Shown here piece after piece: positions 62,637 through 64,000 of a DNA stretch of 64,000 nucleotides. The DNA comes from Burkholderiaceae bacterium 16 (lineage in GTDB: Bacteria; Pseudomonadota; Gammaproteobacteria; Burkholderiales; Burkholderiaceae): the NCBI GenBank assembly GCA_000955785.1, contig JYOD01000016.1, forward strand, positions 77,900 through 141,899, in the 5' to 3' direction. Numbering within the stretch: the first letter of the stretch is position 1; every line of letters begins with the position of its first letter. The notes beneath the pieces are model-generated. The model saw only the letters and a program-made list of their open reading frames with translations, was not told the DNA's origin and did no database searches. The position numbers and the translations under genes were made by a program.

Positions 62637-64000
62637 GTGGACACCTCTGTAGACATCGAATCCCGCCGCGAACGCGGCAAGGGCACGCGCAAACACGTTC
62701 CCCGCAGCGCGCATGTCGCGGTCGGCAACGTCGAACGAGATCCCGTCGAGTTGCTGGAGATCAACAGCGCCGGCCGTGTCGAACGGCTGGTGCCGCTGCG
62801 CTATGGCCGCATGATCGAATCGCCTTTCACCTTCTACCGTGGCAGCGCCATCATCCAGGCGCATGACCTGGCCGGTACGCCGAATTCCGATCTCCCCATC
62901 CAGATCTGCGGCGACTGCCACCTGGCCAATTTCGGCGGGTTTGCCAGCCCTGAACGCTCGCTGCTGTTCGACCTCAATGATTTCGACGAGACCAGCCTCG
63001 GGCCCTGGGAATGGGACCTGAAGCGGCTTACCGCCAGCTTCGTGGTGGCGGGCCGGCATCTGCGCCACAAGCGGGGCGTGATCGACGACCTGGTCTATCG
63101 GGTCGTGCGTAGCTATCAGGAGCGCATGGCCACCTATGCCGGGATGGGCATCCTCGACACCTGGTACGACTGCATTACCTTCGAGCGCCTGATGGCCGAG
63201 ACGCCTTCATCGCAGATCCGCCAGCGCCTGGAGCGCGGCATAGCGCGCGCAACCAAGCGCGCCAGCGAGGCGCTGTTGCCGAAGCTGTCGGAGCGGGTTG
63301 GCGAGCGCTGGGTTATCCGCGACGCACCGCCGGCCATCTTCCATCTACACGGCCAGAACACGCTGTTCTCCCCCGACGACGACTGGATGAAGATCGACGA
63401 CGCCGGAAAGGCACTCGACAAGTCTTTCGAGGAGTACCTGGGCACCCTGTCGCCCGACCGGCGCCAGTTGCTCAGCCATTTCACGCGCCATGATGCCGCC
63501 TTCAAGGTGGTGGGGGTGGGCAGCGTCGGCACGCGCTGCCTGATCATCCTGATGATCGACAAGCACGGCAAGCCGCTGTTCCTGCAAAGCAAGCAGGCCA
63601 CACAGTCGGTAGTGGCGCGCTATTTCAAGTCGCCGCCCGTGACGCATGAAGGCCGGCGCGTGGTGGAGGGCCAGCGGCTGATGCAGGCGGCTAGCGATGT
63701 GTTCCTTGGCTGGAACAACGGGCCGTCAGGCCGGCATTTCTATCTGCGGCAACTGCGCGATATGAAACTGTCGCCCGAGATCGAGCTGATGGATCATGAA
63801 TTGCTGGGCAGGTTCGCGGCGCTGTGTGGCTGGGTGCTGGCGCGGGCCCATGCCAAGGCCAGCGGGATGGCGCTGGAGATCAGCGGCTACCTTGGCAACA
63901 GCGATGCGATGGCCGATGCGCTGTTGGCGTATTCGAACGCGTATGCGGATCAGGTCGAGCGCGACTACGACGTGTTTGTCGGCGCCTGCCGCTCTGGCCG
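62637..64000 (+). CDS. DUF2252-domain protein (partial, runs off the window)
   Basis: At least 454 residues, open at the right edge. The start is GTG 62637, with AAGGAG five bases upstream. Family blocks are clear: RMIESPFTFYRGSAIIQAHD, ICGDCHLANFGGF, FDLNDFDETSLGPWEWDLKR. The DCHLxNFG and FDxNDFDE pattern is reminiscent of kinase-like (aminoglycoside phosphotransferase) folds, but the activity is unknown. It is monocistronic as far as can be seen. Confidence 0.9.
   Translation, partial: MDTSVDIESRRERGKGTRKHVPRSAHVAVGNVERDPVELLEINSAGRVERLVPLRYGRMIESPFTFYRGSAIIQAHDLAGTPNSDLPIQICGDCHLANFGGFASPERSLLFDLNDFDETSLGPWEWDLKRLTASFVVAGRHLRHKRGVIDDLVYRVVRSYQERMATYAGMGILDTWYDCITFERLMAETPSSQIRQRLERGIARATKRASEALLPKLSERVGERWVIRDAPPAIFHLHGQNTLFSPDDDWMKIDDAGKALDKSFEEYLGTLSPDRRQLLSHFTRHDAAFKVVGVGSVGTRCLIILMIDKHGKPLFLQSKQATQSVVARYFKSPPVTHEGRRVVEGQRLMQAASDVFLGWNNGPSGRHFYLRQLRDMKLSPEIELMDHELLGRFAALCGWVLARAHAKASGMALEISGYLGNSDAMADALLAYSNAYADQVERDYDVFVGACRSG

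Noticed and set aside
1..64000. CRISPR arrays, tRNA or rRNA genes, prophage
   Set aside because: No regularly spaced repeats, no tRNA cloverleaf or TTCGAATC-like arms with acceptor pairing, no rRNA-like sequence and no phage structural genes were seen.

Overview
The window looks like a chromosomal stretch of a GC-rich beta-proteobacterium, most likely Cupriavidus (Burkholderiales). The basis is codon and GC style plus gene content: a polyphosphate kinase, an NAD-linked tungsten/molybdenum formate dehydrogenase, paired oxalate/formate antiporters, a homogentisate pathway and an aryl-polyene cluster. C. oxalaticus, a classical oxalate and formate grower, is an attractive candidate, but the species is an inference. 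No rRNA, tRNA, CRISPR array or phage was seen.

Layout. 1-8 kb: end of an outer-membrane porin, ppk (convergent), a DsbA-family oxidoreductase, a 61-residue hypothetical protein, a YedA-type exporter, a GntR regulator and a Tat-exported OpgD-like glucan protein. 8-30 kb: an oxalate/formate island. It holds a PanE-family reductase resembling oxalyl-CoA reductase, an FCD-type GntR regulator, a SucCD-like CoA ligase, a ThDP lyase, formyl-CoA:oxalate CoA-transferase (frc), a broken ADP-forming acyl-CoA synthetase, an FAH-family hydrolase, a cupin, two LysR regulators, two OxlT-type antiporters, a small membrane protein, and a two-subunit formate dehydrogenase of the fused NuoE/NuoF type. 30-34 kb: a quinone-reductase-like protein, an IS110 remnant, a TetR regulator with an alpha/beta hydrolase, and a small XRE regulator. 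35-41 kb: an aromatic catabolic group (MBL protein, FAD monooxygenase, DUF2783, hmgA, fahA). 41-57 kb: a divergent aryl-polyene (xanthomonadin-like) pigment cluster with a chorismatase and a halogenase-like flavoprotein. 57-64 kb: a Rieske oxygenase with an IclR regulator, decayed TonB-receptor and CopD fragments, a CopA copper ATPase and a truncated DUF2252 gene.

How the genes may work together. Oxalate would enter by OxlT exchange with formate and be activated by Frc. Oxalyl-CoA would be decarboxylated to formyl-CoA (the ThDP enzyme is the only candidate here) or reduced to glyoxylate by the PanE-like enzyme. Released formate would be oxidised by the NAD-linked formate dehydrogenase. Six near-copies of one dyad, built around GTATGTGATATATCACATAC, lie upstream of the PanE-like gene, the GntR gene, the sucC-like gene, the ThDP gene, a 73-residue membrane protein and the second antiporter. 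This points to a single regulon run by the linked GntR protein, and is the most notable signal in the window.

The most unusual content is that regulon, the ThDP enzyme that does not carry the usual oxalyl-CoA decarboxylase signature, an NDP-forming CoA ligase pair inside the regulon next to a decayed acyl-CoA synthetase, and the chorismatase plus halogenase-like pair in the aryl-polyene cluster.
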